This document shows positions 36,850-49,059 of a stretch of DNA of 64,000 nt, in pieces (the stretch's first letter is position 1; each line of letters begins with the position of its first letter). The stretch is taken from positions 113,623,195-113,687,194 of the forward strand of contig CP136065.1 of NCBI GenBank assembly GCA_032622095.1, written 5' to 3'. The notes beneath the pieces were generated by a model, which ran no database searches, had not been told where the DNA came from, and saw only the letters and a list, made by a program, of their open reading frames with translations. The position numbers were made by a program, and so were the translations under genes. This DNA is from Siphonodentalium dalli. Taxonomy: Eukaryota; Mollusca; Scaphopoda; Gadilida; Siphonodentaliidae.

Positions 36850-38227
36850 ATATCATTTGAAAGGGCATTGCAATGTGAATACAAAAGTGAAAGAATTTTG
36901 AAGATTGCCCTTGTTAAACAAAAGTTATGGCCATTTGTATTTTTGGAAAGTCAGAATTTTTCCGCCGGTCCTTATCGGTCCTTGGTTTGAATCTTGGCAG
37001 TGAGGGTCCGATCACGTATATTACCTTCAATAAAAGTTTCAACATACATTTATGTTCATGTCATGTATCATTTTGAAGGGAATTTTATACATGAATTTAG
37101 GGCAAAGGCCTTCTATATCTTGAGTTATACCCCTTGGATGTTATGGAAATTCTATATATATATTCTTGTTGGGTCAAAAACTGCTAAAGTTCGAAACCCG
37201 TTGAGTGCCGATGGATTGTAATCATCTGTATCGACTATGGCAAATGAGCTGAAGCAAATACAAATAAATGTTATATATCATTTGAAAGGTTATTTCATTC
37301 TGAATACAAAACACTAAAGCATTTCAAAGATTCCCCTTACCGTATTATTCAAAAGTTATGGCCCTTTGAATTTTGTGGAAATCAGATTTTTCTGCGAGTC
37401 CTAGGTTCAAATCTTGCCAGTTGGGGTCCAATCATATGTCTTGCATATAACTTCATCAAATGTTTCAACATATACATTTATATTCATGTCATATATCATT
37501 TTGAAGGGAATTGTATTAAAAAAATTACTATACATTAATTTAGGCCATTGGACTTCTATACAGTATCTTGAGTTATATCGCTGGGATATTATGGAAATTC
37601 TATATATATATTATATTCTTGTCGGCTCAAAAACTTCTAAAGTTCAAAACCCGCAGATTGCCGATGGCTTTAATCATTTATACCAACTATGGCAAATGGT
37701 CTGAAGAAATTGCAAATGCATGTTATACTTCATTTGAAAGGGCATTTCATTTTGAATACAAAAATGAAAGCATTCTGAAGATTCCCCTTGTTATTCAAAA
37801 GTTATGGCCCTTTTTCCTCCAGTCCTAGATTCAAATCTTGCCAGCAAGGGTCCAATCTCATACATGTAATAGTACTAGCTACCTTCAAAAAACATTTCAA
37901 CAGACATTTATATTTATGTCATATATATAATTTTGAAGGGAATTTTATTCCGAATAATATAACAACTGAATTGAGGCCCTTGGTGTTCTATTTCTTAAGT
38001 AATATCTTAGGATATATGGAAATTCTATATATACAGTACTGCATGTAGCATATATCTGTGTCGGGTCAACAACTGCTAAAGTTTGTCTCAAGTCGAGTGC
38101 CAATGGATTGTAATCATCTGGATCAGAGTACTGACTATAGGAAATGGTCTGAAGCAATTACAAATACATGCCATATATCTTTTTGAAGAGATTGTTTTAT
38201 ATCATCATATATTTGACCCAGGGTCTG
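36850..38227 (+). repeat. Tandem array, about three units of 430-447 bp
   Basis: AAAAGTTATGGCC recurs at about 36920, 37350 and 37797. Each copy is followed by AATCTTGCCAG, a TTTCAACA-ACATTTAT stretch, TTTTGAAGGGAATT and TATGGAAATTCTATATATA. The hAT-like element at 38236 lies at the end of the array. Confidence 0.8.
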
Positions 38228-38235
38228 TTACAGAT

Positions 38236-39009
38236 CAGGCTTGTCAACCGGTACCAGTACCGGTACCGGCGGTACTTGGCCGTTTCAACGGTACCGGTTC
38301 TGATACTCAGTACCGTCGGTTCTCGGTACCCGCCAAAAACAGTAAATAGATCAGTATAGATCGATTAAAATTGAAGGAACTTTGCTCTTTTAAGTGTGCC
38401 GCAACTGCCGCTTGCATTATGGTATGCTACTATGTGCCAACGGATCAAGCACGCGGCGGCGGATGCCGATTCTTGAAGCTGTTATCATTTTATTCAACAA
38501 TGTATATATGTGCCATTTACTCAATATGTGTTACATTATAACTTACAGTTGGGGATTGCAGCCATGCAGGTACATACAATTTATTTCAGTTTAAATTGTC
38601 ACATATACCCATCTTTCCGATGTATGTATTTGAGCGTCTGAAGCCCTAAACATAAAAGTTCTAACACCTATCAGGCTGCCTACATTATGGCACATTTTAG
38701 GTGATTGTTGTGGGTGATAAATCCAACTATTTCAGACTATACTAATGCATGTATGTCACACATGTATGTGTGGCTGCTGTGGCATACGTGCATTAGGATA
38801 CATGGTTGTATTTGTCATCCACAACAATCACCAAAAACTGGCACAAAGTGCCATACATTACCAGCAATTAACACATTAGAACATACTCTTTTAAATGTGT
38901 GATATGTAGTGGAATAAACTATACAACACCAGTACCGGTACCGGTACCGCGGTTCCAACGCAGTACCGGTACCGACTACCTTCGTACCGGCGGTACTTTG
39001 ACAAGCTTG
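38236..39009. mobile_element. 774-bp non-autonomous hAT-like element with 8-bp TSD
   Basis: TTACAGAT stands exactly on both sides (38228-38235 and 39010-39017). The ends are CAGGCTTGTCAA and TTGACAAGCTTG. Subterminal regions of about 80 bases on each side consist of GGTACCGG/CCGGTACC words. A second inverted pair (38688-38715 / 38815-38850, GGTGATTGTTGTGG) sits inside. No transposase. Confidence 0.87.
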
Positions 39010-39671
39010 TTACAGATGAGATACAATATTCCCCAATCCCCATCCTGTTCAAGAGTTAATTCAGAATACTGAATACAAGCGGTTTTTCTTAGACAAAACA
39101 CCTGATCATATCTATGGCATAATTGTCTGGTATTAACCTGCAATGCAACTTGTACATGTAAATTCACAATTTCACAGTACCCTTGGTACATGTACAGTAC
39201 TGGGCCAGACTAGATTGTGCCATATACAATGTTATTGGGAGGGGGGTGATAACCACCCATCTGACATCACCGGATTATGTGATATTGCGTGTTACCTTTC
39301 AATCTATCGGGAACTGTGGGACATACATGTACCGGGTATATCATTTATATTTTGTGGGAGACATTTTCCATACATGTACCTCCTCATTTTGTGCACATTT
39401 GGAGAACAAAATCCTGTCCCACCTCTTTGCATTGTTCATTCATTTCTTTAGGTGTGAACTGCATATATAAAGACAATAAAAATTTCACATCTTCCATATT
39501 GATTGTATAACACTTTCTCCAAAGTATCAGGGGATACACTAATTAATGTGGTGACAGTATTGATCTCTGATTAACCACCCTTTTGATATGACACCTCCAG
39601 ATGATGTGAAATCCAGATTATCTAATATACTAGAATGTCGTACCATAGGCCTACCTGTAACAGTTAGTGAG

Positions 39672-40107
39672 GCTGAATAGGTCATTGTCGCATGGTTTCT
39701 GGCGGGGGGATGCCCGGGATCTCTTGGGCTGTTAAAGGGATGCCCAGGATATCAAAGTCTGACCAAACAACAGGAATTTAGTTTAGTCGTCTGTTATTAA
39801 TATTATGATAATTATTTGTTTGTGGTCGGAGTGAAATATCAACGGAATTTAAATGGGCTTTGACAAAGTTTGCGTCTGACTGGCAGCGCAGTTCCGTATC
39901 CTTGATTATAGTCCAATTGGACCCGAAGTCTACTTTGGCACACACTAAATTTTAATAAAAAAAGCCGCCATTGTTGGTATACAAACAAGACTTTGATATC
40001 CTGGGTGTCTTTTTGACAGTTTTGGGGGGTTCTGGGTGTCTTTTTGACAGTTTGGGGGGTCCTGGGTGTCTTTTTGACAGAAACCATGTGACAATGACCT
40101 ATTCAGC
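39672..40107. mobile_element. 436-bp MITE with 9-bp TSD
   Basis: GTTAGTGAG stands directly on both sides (39663-39671 and 40108-40116). The TIRs start GCTGAATAGGTCATTGTC. Inside, GGGTGTCTTTTTGACAG occurs three times near 40003-40080. A 9-bp TSD would suit a Mutator-like or Merlin-like transposase. Confidence 0.85.
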
Positions 40108-40119
40108 GTTAGTGAGACC

Positions 40120-41320
40120 CCGACAATGTTCACTGAATAACATTACACCCCCTCCCCATCGATCGTTGAACCCCTGCGTACCATTATCAGATACATGTAG
40201 TATACCAGTATAAAAGTTAATTAAAACAATGAATTTGATGAAAGAATAATTTATATTGAAATGGGAATAAAACATCTAAGACTAAATAGTTTCAATTTCA
40301 CCCAGAAACTTGGCCAAATACTTCTTGAACCTGTGGCAGTGGCATTATAATGCCACAGTGCCAAAACTTCCTTTCCAGTAAATTCCACACAACTCCTCCA
40401 CTGGGTAATTTAGTGGGTTTCATCTATCAGTATCACTCAGTATCAACTTTCAGACAACAACAAAAATAAACAAATCAAATATTAAATCAAGATTGGGTAC
40501 TTGAAATAAAATATAGATGCCAATTTATTATTATTGTAGTCTAGAGTATGCTTTTTGAATGTGAGATGGAACTCATGGAGAACGCTGTGTATTTTTGACG
40601 ACGTCAACAGCGCAACACGTGGATTTGTTGACAAAACGCGAATGCTCGATCATACATTGAGGCCAAAAATACAAAAAGCGCTCCAGAGCGGGCGCTAAAT
40701 GCCGATATATTCTTGAAGATAACGATCTAAGGATTATGTTTATGAAAGAAATTATCTTCGTTTGGCTTCGTTAGGGTGTTTTATGACCTCTTAATCAGTG
40801 CGCATAGTGAAATTTGCACGAAAATAGGCAACGTTCTTGCTACTTTACAGCGATCAAACTAGAATAATTTGCATCAAAACATATTTTTTCGAGCTTGACA
40901 CGACAGGCCAACTATTCAAGGTTATGCAATTTTTTTATTTCCACATGATTTCATTGGTAGGTCACTCTCTCAACCAGCCAATAAGCCGCAGCGAGAGCCT
41001 TCGAGATCTTAAAATTCAAAATGGCGGCGGGCATACGTAAACAAGAAAGTCACCTTGACCGCTGTATTCCATGCGTTCTCATATTTAGCACTTGTAATAG
41101 TTGTATTAAAAATAAACCTTTGCAACAGAAAATGATAATCCTATAACCCATGAACACAATAAGCTGAAAAATAATGACATTTGGCATGTTTAACTTGATA
41201 TACTGGTGAGGTAAAGTTTGAAAATTTAGCATTGTGCAGAATGGGGGAAACGTAATTACGTCGTTGGCTTCGCATCGCTAGTAATAGTATAACATTTGTT
41301 GTGTCATTTTGTTGTAGCGT
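40120..41320. other. Mostly unassigned stretch before the Harbinger-like right end
   Basis: A short palindrome, GTGGCATTATAATGCCAC, lies near 40338-40355. An AAAATGGCGGCGGGCATACG near 41020 starts a 42-codon frame that I do not trust. The stretch could be the interior of a larger Harbinger-like element. Confidence 0.35.
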
Positions 41321-41324
41321 GTGC

Positions 41325-41405
41325 GGACGCTTACAACAATGTTGTATGACCCATACAACATTGTTGTACAACAATGTTGCGACGTGTGCGCCCGGCGGCC
41401 CGGCT
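41325..41405. mobile_element. Partner terminus with CAACATTGTTG palindromes
   Basis: ACAATGTTGCGACGTGTGCG is the complement of the end at 35229, and a TAA follows at 41405-41407. The same words (TACAACAA, CACAACATTGTTG) also occur at 36768-36805. It may be a separate small element rather than the mate of 35220. Confidence 0.45.
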
Positions 41406-41639
41406 TAACTGTATCTGTGTATCTGCAAGATTCGGCATGTCATGAATTCCCATCGAAAATAGGAAACGTAATGAATATACATCAAAAGCAGGTTGTCGGA
41501 TGAATCAAGTGAACCAGAAAACTTCCACACAAAGCTATTATATCCATAATACCTTACATATTGTATTTTTTCTACAAAAACTGGTAGAGAAATTTCCCTC
41601 TTAAATTTCGATAGTGATGCCATAGATGAAGGAAGGATA

Positions 41640-41760
41640 GATACGTCACTCGACGTCATTTGATGGGCCAATCGGTAACGCACTCCGATTCTGTCCGCCA
41701 TTGCTAAAGGTAGTTCAACTCCGATTGTTCTGATCAAAACAGTGCTTTCTCGTCGCAATA
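41640..41760 (+). promoter_or_regulatory. Candidate promoter with CRE, CCAAT and YY1-like sites
   Basis: Within 60 bases there are two CRE-like sites (TACGTCAC at 41642 and GACGTCAT at 41652), a CCAAT box at 41668-41672, and CCGCCAT at 41695-41701, which matches the YY1 core in reverse. This clustering is typical of TATA-less animal promoters. It sits just upstream of the spliced candidate at 41815, and a divergent transcript is also possible. Confidence 0.4.
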
Positions 41761-41814
41761 AAAAGAGAAAACTCTGGCGTCTATTGCAGCTGAATTAATT
41801 GTACACCAACTGTC

Positions 41815-41867
41815 ATGAATTATCAGAATCTCACGTTTCCAAGGGTGTCCGTTGGGGAGTCAGAAAG
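41815..41867 (+). CDS. Candidate small gene, exon 1
   Basis: An ATG at 41815 is preceded by an in-frame TAA and opens MNYQNLTFPRVSVGESE plus two bases, then the textbook donor GAAAG|gtgagt. Spliced to 42697, the reading frame continues for 17 more residues (34 in total). The splice sites are strong, but so short a protein cannot be told from a 5' UTR exon of a non-coding RNA by eye. No relative is recognised. Confidence 0.35.
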
Positions 41868-42696
41868 GTGAGTTTTTATGCCGTTTGAGACCATTTTTGT
41901 AATAAACAACACGACATTCTGTATTCTATTTTTGTCATTTTCACCTGGATGAAGACTGAAGTTATGTTAGTAACGACTTTCAAAATGAAATTAATTTAAT
42001 AGATCTCACCATTCATGATTGCATTGGTAATTTGAATATCATGTATACCGGGTACCGACCCAAACGTGTTTTACGGAAGAAATATTTCAATGACAGCTGT
42101 CATATTTCAATAATTCCATGTGACTGCCAGGTGTGATCAGGTGTACTACAGTCTACAGCAATAATTTAGAAATGAACAGTCAAAACAATTCACCAATTTG
42201 GCAGTTTACATGTCCTACTCCTAGATTCTAATTGTAGTGATCATACTATTCATAGTTTGACTTGTTTTCATGTCCACTTTTTAAAAATATATAACATTTG
42301 TTGATATTAAAACATATTTTTCATAATGATAATCATAATTCATGTGTCTTTTGATCATTAGACTCACATAGTATACTCACATTCATAATGTTAATAAATG
42401 ACATTGAGACTGCGTGGGCATTAATTATAATGTATACAAGTACTGGTCAGCTATGTTGAAATATAATATCATTAGCCTTATTTATTATTATATTAGCAAT
42501 AGCATTATTTTTGTATAATTTACACTGCTATCATAAAGAGGTATGAACAACTGAATATTACATGGTTTGCCAATGTAGGCACTGGTGAGTGGTGTGTACT
42601 GCATGGGAAATATCCCAATATAACATATTTCATACCTGTAACCTGTAAATTATTTATAAATTAAAATTAAATGCTTCGAATTCTGTATTATTTCAG

Positions 42697-42748
42697 GAAG
42701 TGGACAGATCTATACCGTATGCCAATCGGCCCAATGGCAACAGCTTAA
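42697..42748 (+). CDS. Candidate small gene, exon 2
   Basis: The acceptor is strong (ttatttcag|GAAG). In the frame joined from exon 1 it reads R-KWTDLYRMPIGPMATA and stops at 42746. Two other frames stay open for 34 and about 51 codons from the acceptor, so if the true start is elsewhere the product would differ. The exon probably continues as 3' UTR to an ATTAAA at about 42961. Confidence 0.33.
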
Positions 42749-42969
42749 TGATATTTGTGGGTCACAAAGTGATGTGTGCAACATGCATGAGCCGAAAATA
42801 ATCCAGATGAGACAAAATGAGATGCAGAATGCAAGGATGTGTTCAAGATAAAGAAGGAATTGAACTATACTTGTGCGAAAATCCTGGATAAAAAGTAGCT
42901 GATGTCTCATTGACTGTCAAGGAAAGAGCCACAAATGATACACATTTATAAGTTCATCATTAAATTAAT

Positions 42970-43790
42970 TAAAGATTTCAAACATTGTCTCTCCATCACA
43001 TGGTACTTATCCATACTAAGGCAACACCCAGGTTCATTTGCAGATTGTGTGTCCCTCCAGTCTGAAAAAAAGTATCCTCTTGGCTAGTAGCTCCCAATAG
43101 CATGCATGATCCCATTCAGCTTTAGTAACTGTAATTCTCCAATGTAAATGGACTATAAGTATGTTATCTTACTAGTATATTTTACAAATTGTACCATAAT
43201 CATTAACTATTTTATTACTGTATGGATTATCTCGCTCAGTTTCAAGTACCGGTAGCCTATACAATTAACTGTTCTTCGTTGATATCTATTTTAATATCAT
43301 GGTGGACAGAGATACCCTTTATATTCATGTTTAGGTTAATTCATATAATAAGACCACATACACACCTGTTTGTTGAAACACCCTACTGTGACCCAAATAT
43401 AAAAAAGAATCATGGAACTCAAATAAATAATCATTGGTTATTCATTTATGTATATAAACATGATATATATGTCTGTTTTTATAAGATGAAATTAATTACT
43501 ATGAGATATTAAAGGACATGTTTATAATACTCGTATATGTTAGAATACAAGACAGAATGAGGTGCAGTGGTCCTGTGACATTTATTTAATTTTACGGGAA
43601 ATTATTTTATTTTTATATATATACCGGTATATATAAAAGTTAAAAAGTTCCCGGTTGAATCGGGCTAGTGATTCGACTGTGGAGGACATGAGACTCATAT
43701 ATGTCCATTGATTAATTTCATCAACGTACGTGTGTACGTTTATGACAAAAATCACTCTGAATTATGTGCTTCAGTATACCTCCAATACTT
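42970..43790. other. Gene-free stretch with a 20-bp palindrome
   Basis: TATATACCGGTATATA lies at about 43618-43633, inside AT-rich DNA. The 96-codon open frame at 43222 has no recognisable content. Confidence 0.35.
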
Positions 43791-43798
43791 ACATGTGC

Positions 43799-43930
43799 GC
43801 CAGCTGATCTAGGAAAACTACAAAACTAAATCCCCACTACACGTAGGAAATCAGATCATCCAATACTTGCACTAGCTGATCGGGGAAAATTACAAAACTA
43901 AATCCCCACAACACGTAAGAAATCAGAGTA
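43799..43930 (+). repeat. Two tandem units of about 70 bp
   Basis: Both units have AGCTGATC, then TACAAAACTAAATCCCCAC, then GAAATCAGA. Confidence 0.8.
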
Positions 43931-44408
43931 AATAAACCTGGACGCAAAATACGCACAACTTGCCACAAGAGAGTTTGATTTAGCGCAGTAATTGACGTCG
44001 AATTACGGACACTTTCCATTCCAGAAAATGCATATCACGGACCAAATCGTATTTAGTGGCATTAATTGAATGTCACATTGAAGGCATTATGATTAAAAGT
44101 TAATATAAAGTACTTTATTACGAGTATTTCTTCACAACCGTACACGAACCCTATGTAAATATAACGTAAAATTATCTCCCCCTACTTTTCTGAACTACCT
44201 TAACGCTTGAGGGCCAAAGCAATGGCGACGTCCAGTAGCGTTACAGATTGATAACCATGAGTGCGACGTCTATCCTATTTTTAGTCTATGGTGATGCCAA
44301 TGAAAACAAAACTTGTCTCCCTTGTTGCTCCCGGGCACTCAAGTAGCGGGGTAATCGGGTAGTAGCGGCGCAGCACTTGCCAACGAATCACAGATCATTA
44401 TTGATGGA

Positions 44409-44446
44409 TTAACTCATTAAATGCCAGCGACGAGATATCTCGTCGC
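44409..44446. mobile_element. Possible end of a TTAA-type element with a 20-bp perfect palindrome
   Basis: TTAA at 44409 is followed by CTCATTAAATGCCA, and then by GCGACGAGATATCTCGTCGC at 44427-44446, which is its own complement. No matching right end was found. Confidence 0.4.
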
Positions 44447-44449
44447 CGG

Positions 44450-47400
44450 AAAGACGCCGTCTGTAGGTGAGCGAAAGAGACCACAAACACACCACGTTTA
44501 TAACATGCTGCCTACTGGGCGAAACTCACTATTTCAATGTGGGTGCACATGGTTTGAAACATGTCACATTGTGGAAGACATCTGTTAAATATTTCAACGT
44601 GGGTGGTCTGCATATAGGCCTACGCGCATGCACATATTCAACGTGTTCATCATGATATGGCTGAGCTTGTCGCCGTTCAAATGACGCACCTGGCAGCTCC
44701 GCATTTCGAGACGTTAAGGAGATACAGCTGTCTGAATATAAGTGTTGAAAAATGATGTGCTCTGTGGGCGTGACTATGTCTTGCAGAGTTCAAACTTTCT
44801 GAGAGGTCAACAATACGGGTTACATATTATGTTAATTGGAAACCGATATTTATTGTGTAAAGGTCGATTCCTATCAAATCGGCATGCCCTGATCCATCAT
44901 ATACTTGGTTTGACGCCAAACTACATAGGAACGCTGGGTCGACAACGTGCACATTGTGTCAATCAAACTCTGTACCTTAAGGGTTTCGCCAGATTACAAT
45001 GGGAATTTACTATAGAAAAATTGTCCATAGACCTGCATAGACTGCTCTTACAGTGTTTACGATATCGAACTGAAATTTGGTATTGTCATGATTGTGGGAT
45101 ATTTCGATGCGCTGAATCAGATAGAATTGTCACCGAGTTAATTCGATGGCCCAAAATGTGTCATTGACACGGTAGCTACGGCACGTGAACTGGAAGTACG
45201 CCGCACCGCGCATAGTGCGACTGTTGTAGGTCTATGGAACGGGGACAAAAATCATGTTCATCAAATAGTTTTCAGTTTTGTTATCTTCTTTTCTCAGAGA
45301 TCGTTTATTGTAAACATTCCATTTAGAAAATTCGTTTGGTCTCACCGATTACTCCCCCCTACCACCTCCGATCCGTGCCACAATAAAAATGCTATGTTAT
45401 TCCACCGTAAAATTTATATCTAAAACTGCACTGAATAAATGATTTAGTTGGCCACATAGCACAACACATTTGTAATTTAACACAATCGGTGTCAATTTGA
45501 AGTTATCGTTGCCATGGCAACATTATTTGTTTTACCTATGATGACCCTCTATAGTACGGACATGCAGTTTCAAAGCAGTTCATGGGTATGCGATGGCCTA
45601 TAGGCCTACTAGCAATGCCTGCTGTCAATTCGATTCCTTCTAATTTGAGTAATCAATCAAAATATATAGTTAGTGTAAATAATGTTTCCCCCCCCCCCCT
45701 GTAGACCTGGCTCACAGCTATCGGTTCCCCCAGGAGACATGGCACCGTACGAGTTAGGAAACGGGCAACTAATGTTGCAGAATTATTTTTTCCTTTAGTT
45801 TGGTGTAAGGTAATTAAACATATATATGTGCATAATGTTTCAATTAAAGAACAATTTAAACGATAAGATAACATTGAATTTATATATACAGTAAAGCAAC
45901 TTTGGCGGTGGCTATTAGGCCAAAAAAGGCCTGCGTCGCGAATTTTCACACACTAGGCCCTAGGCATATATAGACACACATATAGCTTTAGGCATATAGG
46001 CCTATATCCATAGACGCATAGCTGGTAGTTCAGATACTTCAGTTATGGAATTCTACTCTTTGTGTGACTACTTCATACCAGTAACTATTTGTTTGTATGA
46101 AGTAATCACCTGAGGAGAAGAACGTTATAATCCAACAAGGGAGACTCTGGAGTATCTGTTCTGAACCAATGGTATGGACCAGGACGTCTGGTAACCCAAA
46201 TTAGAAATACAGGGTGATCCAAAAAGAGTTAACACAAGGCTAGAAGTTAAGATGAAGCTATATATAATCACAAAAACATGGGTGGAATCAGAGGGGGTGA
46301 GGGGCGCTATATAATAGTATACAGCCTCCTGTCTGAGGGTTAGCACCACCCCCACCTTCAGGGAAATATGCAATAGTCAGCCCGGTAGCTCCTATGCGTG
46401 CCTATAGCATCCCCGTCGAGGGATCGTAGCCCGGGGAAATCCTGGCGCCACCCATCGTGACCGCACGGATATGAGGAATATGCAAACTGAGTCAGCTTGA
46501 AATAAAAATCTGTGCGAGCTTCTATTTTGAGAAAAAATATTTCTTTTCGGAAATCAACCAGAGAAAACTCGATCCATGCATCTCTCAGAATAATATGTCA
46601 CCCAAGGTGTGGTTGTAAACTCAGCTGAATGGCAGATTAGTGTCATCTTGGCATGGTATCATATTTGTGTGGGGTAATTCAGGTCTCTAGTATTCATTTT
46701 TGGGGTAAAATCACATTTTTTTTGGAAAAATAGGATTTTGATGAAATATAATGATTTTCGTATATTAAAACCAGTGAAAACAGGAATTTGAGTCCCTAAT
46801 AAGACAGTTTTACATTGTTTATTGTCATGTTCACTATATCGTACCGCCCACCACCACCACCAATACACAGTATACTTCACAATGTTCGGCTTGTAATGAG
46901 GAATAACGAAATCAGAGCAAACATCAGTTCAAAATTAGATTTTTGGGGATAGTAGGGTAATGTGGGACACAATGCGACGCGGGGCATAATGCGACAGACG
47001 GTCGTTAACATGTCATATGTTTTTTCCTTGACTGAAGTTGAATCGCATATTTATTATTTTTAGTAAGACCAATCATAGAAGTGGACATCCCAATTGGAAC
47101 GACATCATTATGACTGTTTAATCTCACATGCGAAACGCCGGAGTAGGGGTACCCACATTTGGTGACACCATTTTTGAATGGTTTTAACTTTCGGTAGGTC
47201 TTATATACATGTAAAAACGAGAACATCTTACCACTACCACCAAAGCTACATGCGTATTTTGGTAAAGTAAGACTAGTTCTATAGTAATTTGATCAGTTCT
47301 ATGTACACCGGTTATTCACATTCACTCATATTGGGGGAGAGGCAGATTGGGCGCATGCGCTTGACAAATTCTGAGGCCTGGTAAACGAAATTTTTGCATA

Positions 47401-47530
47401 AAACTGAAGTTTTGAGTGCAGTAGAATTATTCCGTGCCTACATTTATGTACATGGAAACAGCCAAATCACTCAAACACACCACCGTGTTACACTTTTTGT
47501 CGACAAGCCACCTCAAGCAGACTAATTGGC
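44450..47530. other. Gene-free stretch
   Basis: The 141-codon frame at 44742 has no recognisable domain and no splice support. A C12 run is at 45688. Other short frames are repeat-like or chance. Confidence 0.4.
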
Positions 47531-47540
47531 TGCCATTTAA

Positions 47541-47868
47541 CCTCTTTGCTGCTGTGACGTCCGTAACTATTACGGACGTAAAAGTGCACGCCGTGTGCTA
47601 TATGGTCCGTAGGTACTACGGACCTACTTCAGCATACTAGCAGTAGGCCATTATTCATAACTGGAACTCAGGGATTGGTGCATCGGAATAACTGTATCTC
47701 AAAGTTTCAAACATTGTATGATGTTCCATGATTGTGAATGATAATAACCTTTCAACTGAGTCAGTTTTATGGTTCTTGTGATATTCCCGTTATATTTTGC
47801 CACTTCAAATGACAATAACGTCAACAGCCCAGCACACGACGTCACAACGTCATTTAGCAGCGAAGAGG
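47541..47868. mobile_element. 328-bp TTAA-flanked MITE with two subterminal palindromes
   Basis: TTAA stands at 47537-47540 and 47869-47872. The ends are CCTCTTTGCTGCTG and the complement of CCTCTTCGCTGCTA. Just inside the left end lie ACGTCCGTAA-CTA-TTACGGACGT and GGTCCGTAG-GTA-CTACGGACC. Confidence 0.8.
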
Positions 47869-48022
47869 TTAACCCTGCCTGGTCATGTTTTATATCAAAT
47901 TTTAGAGACCTGCCACAGATAGCGATGTAGTTTGCTCTTATGGCTAGTCGAAAAGCCTTTATTTCAGTTGTGTACTGACCCTCGATGTTCAGTGCGTGAA
48001 TGGTTACCATGACATTCATTAA

Positions 48023-48413
48023 AGGTACACATATCGGCTCATAACGGACAAAAAAGGGGATTTCGAAGTGAAAATTTGAAGCAAAAATTATCCCAGATGG
48101 GTTAATATTGGCTTCTCATTGATTACCACCGACTCAAATAATAAAATATGCCACGTGCTACAAGTTCCTTAATTGTTTGTTGGTGAATATTGATAGGAAA
48201 CCCACCACTGGGCCCAAATTAGAAAAATGACAATTTTTGTACTTTAGGTTACAGTGAAGTAATTATTTCCCATAGGCATCAGTGTTAACATATAATGGCC
48301 TGCAGCCCTGACTATCCACGAATTGTGATAAATGAGTATATGATCACCAGGATTGGCATCTGCGCAAAGTTTCTGCATGAAAAAAATCATATCGTCGAGC
48401 ATGAAATGTACCT
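48023..48413. mobile_element. Possible 391-bp TTAA-flanked element
   Basis: TTAA stands at 48019-48022 and 48414-48417. The ends are AGGTACA and TGTACCT only, so the inverted repeat is very short. The AGG start recalls the ends of the 26595 insertion. Confidence 0.45.
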
Positions 48414-49059
48414 TTAAATTTGAGATTTATAATCTAGAGTCAGAATTGCATGAAAAAAATATTGACATTTTTTACCTCCCACCAAAAAAATTCAATCCAG
48501 TAACCACACGTGCTTTACAATGTGCCAATGTTTTGTTTGGAGTCTGAAATTTCAAGAGGAGTGATTGCATGTATTTTATATGTTTAAATATCGAAACTAC
48601 TATTAACCAACCAGAGCCCAGAATTTTTTTAATTCTCTCCTGCATCTTGGTCCAAAATCCGTTGGAGGGCGCTACCAATCGAATTAATTAACTGTAACCT
48701 ATAGTGACACAATTATGGCACTTGTTGGCGGTTTCTGAACTCAAATGTTCAGATACCAATGCAGTTTCATGATGGTCATCAATATATATAGTCTGATAAT
48801 CGTTGATAGCGGTTAATTATTCAACTTTTAGTTTGAATGTTTACCTATTACCCCATTGGTACTACTAGTATATTAGGAAAAACTCACCAAAGTCATGGTA
48901 GTCCGTACATATATATATTGCAGCCCCGTGTTTGTGAATGAGAGAGTGAACACACACAATACTGTGGCTGAAAAACATATATATTTCGATGCAAACATCA
49001 GATTTCTAAATGCATCTAATGCACATTTATATGCCACGGTCCGATGAGTATTGACGGAG

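Noticed and set aside
44742-45167. 141-codon open frame on the plus strand
   Set aside because: The translation is not recognisable, and the surrounding sequence lacks promoter or splice signals.
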